Position numbers and translations under genes: made by a program. A stretch of DNA of 64,000 nucleotides from contig NZ_SGXC01000001.1 in assembly GCF_004216695.1 (NCBI RefSeq), forward strand, positions 1,054,001 to 1,118,000. The letters run 5' to 3'. The DNA is from Pigmentiphaga kullae. Lineage in GTDB: Bacteria; Pseudomonadota; Gammaproteobacteria; Burkholderiales; Burkholderiaceae_B. Position 1 is the first letter of the stretch; every line of letters begins with the position of its first letter. The notes beneath the pieces are model-generated. The model was not told the DNA's origin and searched no databases. It saw only the letters and a program-made list of their open reading frames with translations. Shown here piece by piece: positions 8,819 to 16,543 of this stretch.

Positions 8819-9017
8819 ACAGACATTGCCCGCTGGGCTGCTTGAACGCAATTGGGAGGCGCTGGCCGTCGCGTTGAACGAGGCCGGTCCGGACAAGGAG
8901 GCGGTCTTCCTGGCCAAGGTCGCCCTGGCGCTGTCGTCCATGCTGCCCGATCCGGGCCGGCTGGCGCAGGTCATCGAGGTCGCGCTGCGCGACCTGCGGC
9001 ACGGGGAGCGGGCATGA
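8808..9017 (+). CDS. DUF2783 small protein
   Basis: A 69-residue, mostly helical acidic protein that matches the DUF2783 pattern: a short N-terminal helix, an EAVFLAKVALALSSMLPD core and a C-terminal IEVALRDL helix. DUF2783 genes are often found directly behind MhpA-like FAD hydroxylases, as here (11-bp overlap), which suggests a partner or accessory role for the hydroxylase. No catalytic residues are evident. Confidence 0.75.
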   Translation: MLVEQTLPAGLLERNWEALAVALNEAGPDKEAVFLAKVALALSSMLPDPGRLAQVIEVALRDLRHGERA

Positions 9018-9094
9018 GCGCGCCCGCCCGGCCGCCCGAAGGGCGCGCGACCTCCCCGGGGGAGGATGTCGCGCAGCGACAGGAGGGCAGTCCA

Positions 9095-10300
9095 GTGAGC
9101 ACGGGCGACAAACGCATCGCCATCGCCGGCGCCGGCATAGGCGGCCTGGCGGCCGGGCTGGCCCTGCTCAAGCAGGGCTTCGACGTGGACATCTACGAGC
9201 AGGCGGCCGAGCTGGGCGAGGTGGGCGCCGGGGTGCAGATCAGCCCCAACGGCACGCGGCTGCTCCAGGCCTGGGGGCTGGGCGACGCCATGTTCGAGCT
9301 GGGCACCCAGACCAAGGGCAAGGAGATCCGCGTCTGGAACACCGCGGACGCCAACCGCTACCTGGAACTGGGCGCCGCGTCGGTCTCGAAGTACGGCGCG
9401 CCCTACCTGACGTTCCACCGCGCCGACCTGCATGCGCTGCTGCTGGATGCCGTGCGCAGGGAAAAGCGCGACGCCATTCACCTGAACGCCGCCTTCGCGT
9501 CGCTGGAGACGGCGGACGGTGGGGCGCAGATGCGCCTGGCCTCGGGCCGGACCGTCCGGGCCGACGTGCTGATCGGCGCCGACGGCGTCCATTCCAAGGT
9601 GCGCCAGTCGCTGTTCGGCGCGGACCGGCCGCGCTTCACGGGCTGCATGGCCTGGCGCGGCCTGATCGAGGCGGACCGCCTGCCGGCATCGATCAACCGC
9701 ACGGGCGGCGTGTCGTGGCTGGGGCCGACCGCGCACGTGCTGACCTATCCGATCCGCAAGGGGCGGATGCTGAATTTCATCGGCATGGTGGACCGCGCGG
9801 ACTGGACGGTCGAGTCTTGGAACGCGCGCGGCACGATAGAGGAATGCCTGAGGGATTTCCAGGGCTGGCACGAGGACGTGATCGCCATGATCGAACGCAT
9901 CGAGGTGCCCTACAAGTGGGCCCTGATCGTGCGCGACACCCTGCCCGTCTGGGTGCGGGGGCACGTGGCCCTGCTGGGCGATGCCTGCCACAGCACGCTG
10001 CCCTTCATGGCCCAGGGCGCCAACATGGCGCTGGAAGACGCCATGGTGCTGGGCCGTTGCCTGCGGCGCACGCCCGGCGACCTCCCCGCCGCGCTGGCCT
10101 CGTACGAACGCATGCGGGTCGAGCGGACCACGAGGATCGTGAACGAATCGGCGGCCCAGATCACGCGCGTGCATGCGCCCGTGCTGGCCGAGGCCGGCAG
10201 CGCGCGGGACCACATCCAGCGCGAGTGGGAGCCGCACCGCGTCGAGGACCGCTACGACTGGGTCTATGGCTATGACGCCATCGAACAGCCTTTCGCCTAG
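9095..10300 (+). CDS. Salicylate/3-hydroxybenzoate hydroxylase-like FAD monooxygenase
   Basis: A 401-residue class A FAD monooxygenase. GAGIGG is at residues 12-17, the DG motif is in IGADGVHSKVR, and GDACHSTLPFMAQGANMALED closes the FAD site. It resembles salicylate 1-hydroxylase, 3-hydroxybenzoate 6-hydroxylase and 6-hydroxynicotinate 3-monooxygenase. The GTG at 9095 is preceded by a consensus AGGAGG (9081-9086), so it is preferred over the in-frame ATG at 9014 that overlaps the DUF2783 stop. It should hydroxylate, possibly decarboxylate, an aromatic ring using NAD(P)H and O2. It is the second monooxygenase of the operon. Confidence 0.85.
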   Translation: MSTGDKRIAIAGAGIGGLAAGLALLKQGFDVDIYEQAAELGEVGAGVQISPNGTRLLQAWGLGDAMFELGTQTKGKEIRVWNTADANRYLELGAASVSKYGAPYLTFHRADLHALLLDAVRREKRDAIHLNAAFASLETADGGAQMRLASGRTVRADVLIGADGVHSKVRQSLFGADRPRFTGCMAWRGLIEADRLPASINRTGGVSWLGPTAHVLTYPIRKGRMLNFIGMVDRADWTVESWNARGTIEECLRDFQGWHEDVIAMIERIEVPYKWALIVRDTLPVWVRGHVALLGDACHSTLPFMAQGANMALEDAMVLGRCLRRTPGDLPAALASYERMRVERTTRIVNESAAQITRVHAPVLAEAGSARDHIQREWEPHRVEDRYDWVYGYDAIEQPFA

Positions 10301-10310
10301 GAGCCCCGCC

Positions 10311-10922
10311 ATGTCTTCTTGCGCCGCCGACGACCTTGCCATACGAAGCCTGCGGCAGCGATGGGCCTTCCATCGCGACCAGGGCGATTTCGCCGGCATG
10401 GCCGGCTGCTTCCATCCGGAGGCGACGGCCAGTATCTCGTGGTTCAACGGCAAGGTCGCGGACCTGGTGCCGCTGCTGGTGGCCAGCGACGCGGCGCGCA
10501 AGCCCGGCGAACACGGTAAGCACTGGGTCGGGAACTGCCGCGTGGACCAGCGCGGCGACCGGGCCTTGCTGGAGTCCGACATGGCCATCCTGATCCGCGA
10601 ATACATCGACGGACAGTTGTTCGACTACACCGGCCACTGCCGCTTCCTCGACCAGGTGGAACGGCGCGCGGGCAGGTGGGGCATCCTGCACTGGACGGCG
10701 ATCTTCGACAAGGACCGGCTCGATCCGGCGCAGGGCGAGGCGCCCGCGTGGCTGCGCGAGGTCGACCTGGCCACCCCGGATGCCGGGCTGGCCTTCATGC
10801 GCCTGCGGCAACGCAGGAAGGGCCGCGACGTGCCCGCCTCCACGGTGGTGGGCGGCGGCGAGGCCGAGCGGCAATTGCGGCGCGGTGCCTGGGCCTGGCT
10901 GGAGCGGCGCGATGGCCAGTGA
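10311..10922 (+). CDS. NTF2/SnoaL-like protein
   Basis: A 203-residue protein with a SnoaL_4-type cone fold. The helix LRQRWAFHRDQGDFAGMAGCFHPEA and the later sheet residues HWVGNCRVDQRGDRALLESD and GRWGILHWTAIFDKDRL are typical of this group, which includes ring-hydroxylating dioxygenase beta-like and isomerase/lyase folds. It starts 10 bp after the FAD monooxygenase stop behind a GGAG. A role as isomerase, dehydratase or small-ligand-binding helper in the pathway is possible; the reaction is not known. Confidence 0.75.
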   Translation: MSSCAADDLAIRSLRQRWAFHRDQGDFAGMAGCFHPEATASISWFNGKVADLVPLLVASDAARKPGEHGKHWVGNCRVDQRGDRALLESDMAILIREYIDGQLFDYTGHCRFLDQVERRAGRWGILHWTAIFDKDRLDPAQGEAPAWLREVDLATPDAGLAFMRLRQRRKGRDVPASTVVGGGEAERQLRRGAWAWLERRDGQ

Positions 10923-10953
10923 ACATTCTCCATTGAAAGGTGAGTCCCGCACG

Positions 10954-12018
10954 ATGAATCCTTCCACTCTCTGGTACACCCGCTGCCCGGTGCCGACGGC
11001 GTTCGGCATCGCCGTCGAACGGGGTTTCCTGGATGCCGAACTGGCGCGCGACGGCATCGTGGCGCGGTCGCTCGCATCGAGCACCGACAACCAGGTCAGG
11101 CAGTCGCACTTCCATCATTCCCAGCCCAACTCGTTCCGCCACGGCGGCAACGGACCGCCGCTGGTGACCCGTTCGCGCGGCGGCCGGGTCAAGCTGATCG
11201 GGCTGTCGTGGAACGACAGCATCAAGCCCATGCTGGTCATGCCCGACAGCGGCATCGCCTCGGTGCGCGCGCTTGCCGGCAGGAAGGTGTCGCTGCCGAT
11301 ACGCGCCGGCGATTCCATCGATTTCTGGAAGGCCTCGTCGCTGCGCGGCACCGAGCTCGCGCTGGCGCAGGAGGGCATGACCATGGACGACGTGGCGATG
11401 ACCCCGGTCTCGACCAACCGGACGTTCATGGACGGGGCGACGGCCTCCACCGCCCAGACGGCCACCCTCTGGGGCGCGCACTGCATGCTGGGCCATCAGC
11501 GCGAGGAAGCCTTCGCGCTGGTCCGCGGCGAGGTGGACGCGCTGTACAGCCAGGGCGCGATCGCCGCCGTGGTGATGGGGTTCACCGGCGCGGTCGCCAT
11601 CGCCGATGCGGCCTCCAGCCCCGACCTGGCCGGCCGCGTGAACAACGACGCGCCGCTGGCCTTGACCGTGAGCGAGGACCTGCTGGCCGAACAGCCGGAA
11701 CTGGTGGCGCGCTGCGTGGCCGCCGTCCTGCGCGCGGCAGCCTGGGCGTCGGCCAACGAGCGCGAGGCCAAGCGCGTCATCGCCGCCGACACCGGCCTGC
11801 CCGAAGAACTCGTGGACGCCGCCTTCCCGCAAGACGTGCATCGCCAGCTCGAGGTCGACCTGCGGCCCGAGTGGGTGGAGGCGCTGCGGGTGCAGCACGA
11901 CCACCTCCTGCGGCACGGCTTCCTGGCCGCGCCCGTCGCCTTCGAGGATTTCGTCGACCACGGTCCGCTGCGCCGCGCCCGGGAAATACTGGCCGGCGAA
12001 GCGGCCGTGCCCCTGTGA
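10954..12018 (+). CDS. DszB-like arylsulfinate desulfinase / SsuA-fold protein
   Basis: A 354-residue periplasmic-binding-protein fold without a signal peptide. It aligns along its length with DszB (2'-hydroxybiphenyl-2-sulfinate desulfinase): YTRCPVPTA matches the segment around DszB Cys27, and the HFHHSQPNSFRHGG segment matches that around His60 and Arg70. Here these residues are C11, H52 and R62, with the His-Arg spacing of ten kept. The shared VDALYS motif follows. A C-S bond-cleaving desulfinase is therefore plausible, though automated tools would call it an ABC substrate-binding protein. An alternative start at 10912 adds 14 residues. Confidence 0.7.
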   Translation: MNPSTLWYTRCPVPTAFGIAVERGFLDAELARDGIVARSLASSTDNQVRQSHFHHSQPNSFRHGGNGPPLVTRSRGGRVKLIGLSWNDSIKPMLVMPDSGIASVRALAGRKVSLPIRAGDSIDFWKASSLRGTELALAQEGMTMDDVAMTPVSTNRTFMDGATASTAQTATLWGAHCMLGHQREEAFALVRGEVDALYSQGAIAAVVMGFTGAVAIADAASSPDLAGRVNNDAPLALTVSEDLLAEQPELVARCVAAVLRAAAWASANEREAKRVIAADTGLPEELVDAAFPQDVHRQLEVDLRPEWVEALRVQHDHLLRHGFLAAPVAFEDFVDHGPLRRAREILAGEAAVPL

Positions 12019-12038
12019 ACACGAGAAAGGAGACCGCC

Positions 12039-12560
12039 ATGCCTGAAGAATTCACCCGCTTCCTGACCCTGTTCGACCGGCTGGTCCGCTACTCCGACGA
12101 CTGGGTGGCGCGCATGGATGCCGGCAAGATGGACTGGGCGCCGATCGAGAACGACAGCACCCGCTTCGGCACGCGGGTGTCGCGCATCACGGTGCGCAGC
12201 CTGCTGATCCATACGGTGCTGGCCGAACGCAACTGGGTGCGCGCCATCCCGGCCTGCGAATCCGGGGGCGTCATTCCCCTGCCCAACGATCCCGCCGCCG
12301 CGGCCCGTTTCGACGGCACGGACCTGCGCGCGACGGCGCTCGCCCTGCACGAGGAAAATCTCGCGGCGCTGGGCCGCTACACGCCGGCCGAGCTTGGCAA
12401 AAAGGTCCACTTCGTCGGCCGGGAATGGTCAGGCATGGGGCTGCTGTGGGGCATGTACGCCCATCGCGCCTTCCACGTGGGCAACATCGATATCTACTTG
12501 CGGCAGAGCGACGTGGTGGGGCCCGAGTTCTTCGAGTTTAATCCCGCCATCATGGCCTGA
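12039..12560 (+). CDS. DinB-like metal-dependent protein
   Basis: A 173-residue four-helix protein of the DinB/YfiT superfamily. The three metal-ligand histidines are in place: H58 in LLIHTVLAERNW, then H142 and H146 in YAHRAFHVGNIDIYLR. Family members include thiol-dependent maleylpyruvate isomerases and metal-dependent transferases; most are uncharacterised. AAAGGAG (12026-12032) supports the start. Its place in an aromatic operon would suit an isomerase acting on a ring-cleavage product, but this is inference. Confidence 0.75.
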   Translation: MPEEFTRFLTLFDRLVRYSDDWVARMDAGKMDWAPIENDSTRFGTRVSRITVRSLLIHTVLAERNWVRAIPACESGGVIPLPNDPAAAARFDGTDLRATALALHEENLAALGRYTPAELGKKVHFVGREWSGMGLLWGMYAHRAFHVGNIDIYLRQSDVVGPEFFEFNPAIMA

Positions 12561-12595
12561 CGCCGTTCACTTTCCTTCTCTTGCGATCCTGACCC

Positions 12596-13171
12596 ATGAC
12601 GACTCCCCCCCTACGCATCGCGGGCCTGTGCGGCAGCCTGCGCAAAGCCTCCTACAACCGGCAGGCCCTTGAGGCCGCGGGCAGCCTCATGCCGGCCGGC
12701 ATGGAACTGTCGGTGCTCGACATCCGGGACTTTCCCATGTTCGACGCCGACGTCCTGGCCGCCGGCATGCCCGACGCGGTCCGGAAGGCGCGCGATGCCG
12801 TGCGCGGCGCCGATGCGGTGCTGATCGCCAGCCCGGAATACAACTTCTCGGTGTCCGGCGTCCTGAAGAACGCGATCGACTGGATCTCGCGGGGCGACGA
12901 CCAGCCTTTCGCCGGCAAGCCGGTCGCCATCCTCAGCGCCACCCAGGGGCCGCTGGGCGGCGCGCGTTCGCAGTACGACCTGCGCAAGATCATGGTCTTC
13001 CTGGATGCGCTGGTGCTGAACAAGCCCGAGATATTCATCGGCATGGCGCCGGCCAAGTTCGATGCGGCCGGCGCGCTGACCGACGCGCCCACCCGGGAAA
13101 TCCTGGGCCGGCAGATGGCGGCCCTGGAGAAATTCGTGCAGTTCGTGCGGCGCGGACGAGCCCAGCCCTGA
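12596..13171 (+). CDS. NAD(P)H-dependent FMN reductase
   Basis: A 191-residue flavodoxin-fold reductase of the SsuE/ChrR/ArsH group. The FMN phosphate loop is GSLRKASYNRQ near the N-terminus, and the signature SPEYNFSVSGVLKNAIDW surrounds the isoalloxazine site. It reduces FMN, quinones or similar acceptors with NAD(P)H. In sulfonate and Dsz-type systems such a reductase feeds FMNH2 to a monooxygenase. Here both monooxygenases look FAD-dependent and self-reducing, so its partner is unclear; a quinone-reducing role is an alternative. Confidence 0.85.
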   Translation: MTTPPLRIAGLCGSLRKASYNRQALEAAGSLMPAGMELSVLDIRDFPMFDADVLAAGMPDAVRKARDAVRGADAVLIASPEYNFSVSGVLKNAIDWISRGDDQPFAGKPVAILSATQGPLGGARSQYDLRKIMVFLDALVLNKPEIFIGMAPAKFDAAGALTDAPTREILGRQMAALEKFVQFVRRGRAQP

Positions 13172-13213
13172 GGGGCGAACGGCGTCCAGACATATTCCAA
13201 CCGGAGAATGGCG

Positions 13214-14200
13214 ATGTTCGGATTGATGAAGCGGTTGCTGCAGATCGGGGGCATTGCGATGGTGGGCCTGGCCTCCCCCGGCGTTCATGCACAGGGGTTC
13301 CCGGCCAAGCCTTTGCGGTGGATCGTCGGCTACCCAGCCGGCGGGGGCAGCGACAACGCGGTGCGGATATTGGCGGCCAGGCTGGCCGAGAAACTCGGGC
13401 AGCCCGTCATCGTCGAGAACCACCCCGGCGCGGCCACCATCGTCGCGGCCGAAACGGCGGCGAAATCGCCACCGGACGGCCATACGCTGTTCTCGGTCGA
13501 CAACGGCACGGTCGTCTTCAACCCCCTGCTCTACAAGAAGCTGCCCTACGACCCGTCGCGCGACTTCGCGCCGGTGGCCCTGTACGGCAAGTTTCCGCTG
13601 CTGCTGGTGGTGAATCCGCAGGTGGTGCCGGCGGACTCGGTCGCATCGCTGGTGCGCCTGGCCAAGGCCGCGGGAGGAGCCATGGGCTATGCCTCGCCCG
13701 GCCTGGGCAGTCCGCAGCACCTGGCGGGCGAACTGTTCAAGGAAATGACCGGCGCGCCGCTGCTGCACGTACCCTACAAGGGCACCGCGCCGCTGACCCA
13801 GGACCTGCTGGGCGGCCACATCGGCGTCTCCTTCATAGGCGTGCCCAGCGGCATGCGGCAGGTCCAGGCGGGCAAGCTGCGCGCGCTGGGCGTGGCCGAG
13901 GCGGCCCGCCTGCCCTCGTTGCCGGAGATCCCGACGCTGGCCGAGGCCGGGGCGGGAGACATCGTGGCCTATGCCTGGCAGGGCGTGGTCGTGCCGGCGG
14001 GAACCCCCGCGGCCACCGTGGATAAGTTGTCGGCCGCCCTGCAAGCCATCGTGAAGAACCCGGATGTTCAGACGCGCCTGCGCGAGATCGGCGTCGAGCC
14101 GCTGGAGGGCGGGAAGGCCGAGATGGCGGCCTTGACCGCCGGCGACCTGAAGCGCTGGGGGGACGTGATCCGGAAGCGGGGCATCACGCTGGAGCAGTAG
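13214..14200 (+). CDS. Bug family solute-binding protein
   Basis: A 328-residue periplasmic Bug/TctC receptor, last gene of the plus-strand operon. A signal peptide ends at about residue 26 (VHAQGFP). Mature landmarks are LRWIVGYPAGGGSDNAVR, VENHPGAATI and PPDGHTLFSVDNG. The ATG at 13214 is chosen because CCGGAG (13201-13206) is at proper spacing from it and too close to the ATG at 13208. It is a paralogue of the minus-strand Bug protein at 5316-6281. It presumably captures the operon's carboxylate substrate. Confidence 0.9.
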   Translation: MFGLMKRLLQIGGIAMVGLASPGVHAQGFPAKPLRWIVGYPAGGGSDNAVRILAARLAEKLGQPVIVENHPGAATIVAAETAAKSPPDGHTLFSVDNGTVVFNPLLYKKLPYDPSRDFAPVALYGKFPLLLVVNPQVVPADSVASLVRLAKAAGGAMGYASPGLGSPQHLAGELFKEMTGAPLLHVPYKGTAPLTQDLLGGHIGVSFIGVPSGMRQVQAGKLRALGVAEAARLPSLPEIPTLAEAGAGDIVAYAWQGVVVPAGTPAATVDKLSAALQAIVKNPDVQTRLREIGVEPLEGGKAEMAALTAGDLKRWGDVIRKRGITLEQ

Positions 14201-14212
14201 CAGGCCGGAGAC

Positions 14213-14328
14213 CTGTATACAGATTTTCCACAGATGAAGGCGTGCCCCAGTGTTATCGGGCAAAAATACTAGGGTTTTCCCGCTATTTCCCTTGTTTTGA
14301 ATCCGGAGCAAAATCAACCTGTATACAG
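14213..14328. promoter_or_regulatory. Two identical GTATAC palindromes upstream of vanA
   Basis: The 10-bp palindrome CTGTATACAG occurs at 14213-14222 and 14319-14328, each inside the longer shared string ACCTGTATACAGATTT at its start. The copies are 106 bp apart, about ten helical turns, in the 196-bp gap before the oxygenase gene. The GTnnAC core is typical of GntR/FadR-type operators, which also control vanillate genes in several bacteria. No GntR gene is in the window. Confidence 0.6.
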
Positions 14329-14396
14329 ATTTGATGATGCTCCGTTCCTCGCATGCGCCCAGCCGCTGCCACGGGCCGGGCTCCTGGAGGAAGACC

Positions 14397-15488
14397 ATGT
14401 TTCTGAAGAACACCTGGTACGTCGCCTGTACCCCCGATGAAATCGCCGAAAAGCCGCTGGGTCGCCAGATCTGCGGTGAACGCATGGTCTTCTACCGGGG
14501 CCAGGACGGCAAGGTGTCCGCGCTGGAAGACTTCTGCCCCCATCGCGGCGCGCCGTTGTCGCTCGGTTTCATCGACAAGGGCGAACTGGTGTGTGGCTAT
14601 CACGGCCTGCGTATGAATCCGGACGGCACCTGCGCCGGTATGACCGGGCAGCGCGTGCGCGCTTTCCCCAGCATCCGCAGCTACCCGGCCGTGGAACGCT
14701 ACGGCTTCATCTGGGTATGGCCGGGCGACGCCGAACTGGCCGATCCCGCCAGGATCCATCACCTGGAGTGGGCCGAAAGCCCGGACTGGGCCTACGGCGG
14801 CGGGCTGTACCACATCCATTGCGACTACCGCCTCATGATCGACAACCTCATGGACCTCACCCATGAGACCTACGTCCACGCCAGCAGCATCGGCCAGGCC
14901 GAGATCGAAGAATCGGCGCCCTCCACCAAGACCATCGGCGACGAGGTCGTGACCAGCCGCCACATGGAGAACATCAAGGCGCCCCCCTTCTGGGCCGCCG
15001 CGCTGCGCGGCAACGGCCTGGCCGACGACGTGCCGTGCGACCGCTGGCAGATCTGCCGCTTCACGCCGCCCAGCCACGTGCTGATCGAAGTGGGCGTGGC
15101 GCACGCCGGCAAGGGTGGCTACCACGCGCCGGCCGAGTCCAAGGCCTCCAGCATCGTGGTCGACTTCATCACCCCCGAGACCGAAACCTCGATCTGGTAC
15201 TTCTGGGGCATGGCCCGCAACTTCAAGCCCAACGACGAACAGCTCACGGCCACCATCCGCGAAGGCCAGGGCAAGATCTTCGGCGAGGACCTGGACATGC
15301 TGGAGGCGCAGCAGCGCAACCTGACCGAGAACCCGGGCCGCAAGATCCTGAAGCTCAACATCGATTCGGGCGGCGTGCAGTCGCGCGTCGTGCTCGATCG
15401 CCTGCTGGCCGCGGAAGCCGCCGAGCGGGCCAGCCGCGTCGCGGCATCCGCCGAAGCGGCAACGGCGCAGGCCGCCGCGGCGGGTTGA
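14397..15488 (+). CDS. vanA: VanA-type Rieske oxygenase (vanillate O-demethylase oxygenase subunit)
   Basis: A 363-residue Rieske non-haem iron oxygenase. The [2Fe-2S] ligands are C47-x-H49 and C66-x2-H69. The mononuclear iron facial triad lies in DNLMDLTHETYVH. The N-terminal FLKNTWYVACTPDEI and overall length match VanA, which demethylates vanillate to protocatechuate and formaldehyde. TGGAGGA (14385-14391) supports the start. The partner reductase vanB is not next to it: a convergent toxin-antitoxin pair begins 7 bp downstream. Other methoxybenzoate demethylases remain possible. Confidence 0.82.
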   Translation: MFLKNTWYVACTPDEIAEKPLGRQICGERMVFYRGQDGKVSALEDFCPHRGAPLSLGFIDKGELVCGYHGLRMNPDGTCAGMTGQRVRAFPSIRSYPAVERYGFIWVWPGDAELADPARIHHLEWAESPDWAYGGGLYHIHCDYRLMIDNLMDLTHETYVHASSIGQAEIEESAPSTKTIGDEVVTSRHMENIKAPPFWAAALRGNGLADDVPCDRWQICRFTPPSHVLIEVGVAHAGKGGYHAPAESKASSIVVDFITPETETSIWYFWGMARNFKPNDEQLTATIREGQGKIFGEDLDMLEAQQRNLTENPGRKILKLNIDSGGVQSRVVLDRLLAAEAAERASRVAASAEAATAQAAAAG

Positions 15489-15495
15489 AGGGTAG

Positions 15496-15810
15496 TCAGG
15501 CGGACGCTTGCTCCGCCACGGGCAGCGGCTGCACCGCCAGCCGCAACCCCATCGCCCTCAGTATGGCCGTCACGCTGCTCAAGGCCGGGTTGCCAGTGGG
15601 CGAGAGCGTGCGATAGAGCTGGGTCGGATTCAGCCGTGCCTGGCGGGCCACGGCCTGCACGCCTCCGAACGCCTGTGCGAGCTGGCGCAGCACGATCAGC
15701 AACTCGGCCTGGTCGCCATCCTTCAGGATGTCGTTGATGACTTCCAGTGCCAGCGCCGGGTCGCTGCGGTACAGCTCCGCCATTGCGTCGTCATGGGGCC
15801 TGCTTTTCAT
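15496..15810 (-). CDS. Addiction-module antitoxin (HigA-like HTH)
   Basis: A 104-residue helix-turn-helix protein of the addiction-module antidote type. An N-terminal AELYRSDPALALEVINDIL helix leads into LRQLAQAFGGVQAVARQARL and LYRTLSPTGNPALSSVTAIL, the usual pattern of antitoxins paired with RelE/HigB-like killers. It overlaps the end of the toxin gene upstream by 20 bp, the toxin-first order typical of this class. It would neutralise the toxin and repress the pair. Confidence 0.82.
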   Translation of the reverse strand: MKSRPHDDAMAELYRSDPALALEVINDILKDGDQAELLIVLRQLAQAFGGVQAVARQARLNPTQLYRTLSPTGNPALSSVTAILRAMGLRLAVQPLPVAEQASA

Positions 15811-16135
15811 GGTTGCCTCGTCGTTTCCAGTCCTGCCAGCAGTCAACCGCTCGATCGATGTCCGACCGCTGTGTGGATTTGTTGCCGCCGGATAGCAGCA
15901 GTACTACATGCGAGCCGGACAACGCGTAGTAAAGGCGGTAGCCGGGCCCCACATCGATTCGCAATTCCCAGACGCCGTCGCGGCAGAACCTATGGTCGCC
16001 GAAGTTCCCCTGTTCGATGCGTACCACTCGCCGGATGATAGCGACTTTGGTTGGGTTGTCACGCAGGCGGCGCAGCCAATCGATGTAGAGATCCTTGCCT
16101 TCGCCAGCGGTCAGGTAGTGCTCGATCCGATACAC
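15791..16135 (-). CDS. RelE/HigB-like toxin
   Basis: A 114-residue toxin of the addiction-module killer group: a YRIEHYLTAGEGKDLYIDWL N-terminus, VRIEQGNFGDHRFCRDGVWE core and GPGYRLYYA near the catalytic sheet. Family members are ribosome-dependent mRNA interferases. The start is taken at the GTG at 16135 to match the usual family N-terminus; an upstream GTG at 16216 would add 27 residues. The region is visibly less GC-rich than its surroundings, which suggests transfer. It lies about 115 bp from the left end of the ICE. Confidence 0.78.
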   Translation of the reverse strand: MYRIEHYLTAGEGKDLYIDWLRRLRDNPTKVAIIRRVVRIEQGNFGDHRFCRDGVWELRIDVGPGYRLYYALSGSHVVLLLSGGNKSTQRSDIDRAVDCWQDWKRRGNHEKQAP

Positions 16136-16250
16136 GATATTTTCGTTTATAGACGAATTTTCAGTCAATAGGAATGAACGTTCCTTGTCCGATAGTCCCT
16201 GGTATGACTGCGTCACGAAATACGTAGTAGGAGCTTTTCAGCCTTGCCCC

Positions 16251-16258
16251 ACAAAAAA
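16251..16258. repeat. ICE attachment site, left copy
   Basis: ACAAAAAA, identical to 58675-58682, lies about 290 bp beyond the last Trb-operon gene and 35 bp from the outermost start of the toxin frame. Eight bases alone are weak evidence; the position outside the outermost conjugation gene and the matching copy outside the integrase gene carry the call. Confidence 0.65.
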
Positions 16259-16489
16259 GTGCCGGTGTCAAGTCTTTCGCGCAAATCACGCAGGGCTTGA
16301 AACCGTATATGGGACAGTAGGTTAGCTCTTTTCGGGGCCGCTTTGCAGAACCGCGGCTTCGTCGGCTAGGAGCCACATAAGAGCGTCGGGAGAGAAAGCC
16401 GCATCGCACCGTGTCGTGCTGGATTGCCGAGGAACGGCGGGCCTGTCGCGTCATCATAGCCCAAGAGGCTTGGCGGCATCCAGAATGAA

Positions 16490-16516
16490 GAACGCGCAGC
16501 CGGTGGCTGCGCGTTC
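16490..16516 (-). terminator. Hairpin after the trb operon
   Basis: A perfect 12-bp stem (16490-16501 with 16505-16516) closes on a 3-base loop, 28 bp downstream of the DUF2274 stop. The tract after it on the minus strand (TTCATTCT) is only weakly T-rich, so it may end transcription of the Trb operon or simply protect the message 3' end. Confidence 0.5.
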
Positions 16517-16543
16517 GATGGATGCCGTTGGTATGTGACGCCA

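Noticed and set aside
9014-9094. Upstream ATG start for the second FAD monooxygenase
   Set aside because: The GTG at 9095 has a consensus AGGAGG and gives the normal flavoprotein N-terminus; the extension has no homologous feature.
10954-12018. Plain SsuA/NrtA-type transport protein
   Set aside because: No signal peptide, no ABC permease or ATPase gene nearby, and DszB active-site residues are conserved; kept as an alternative only.
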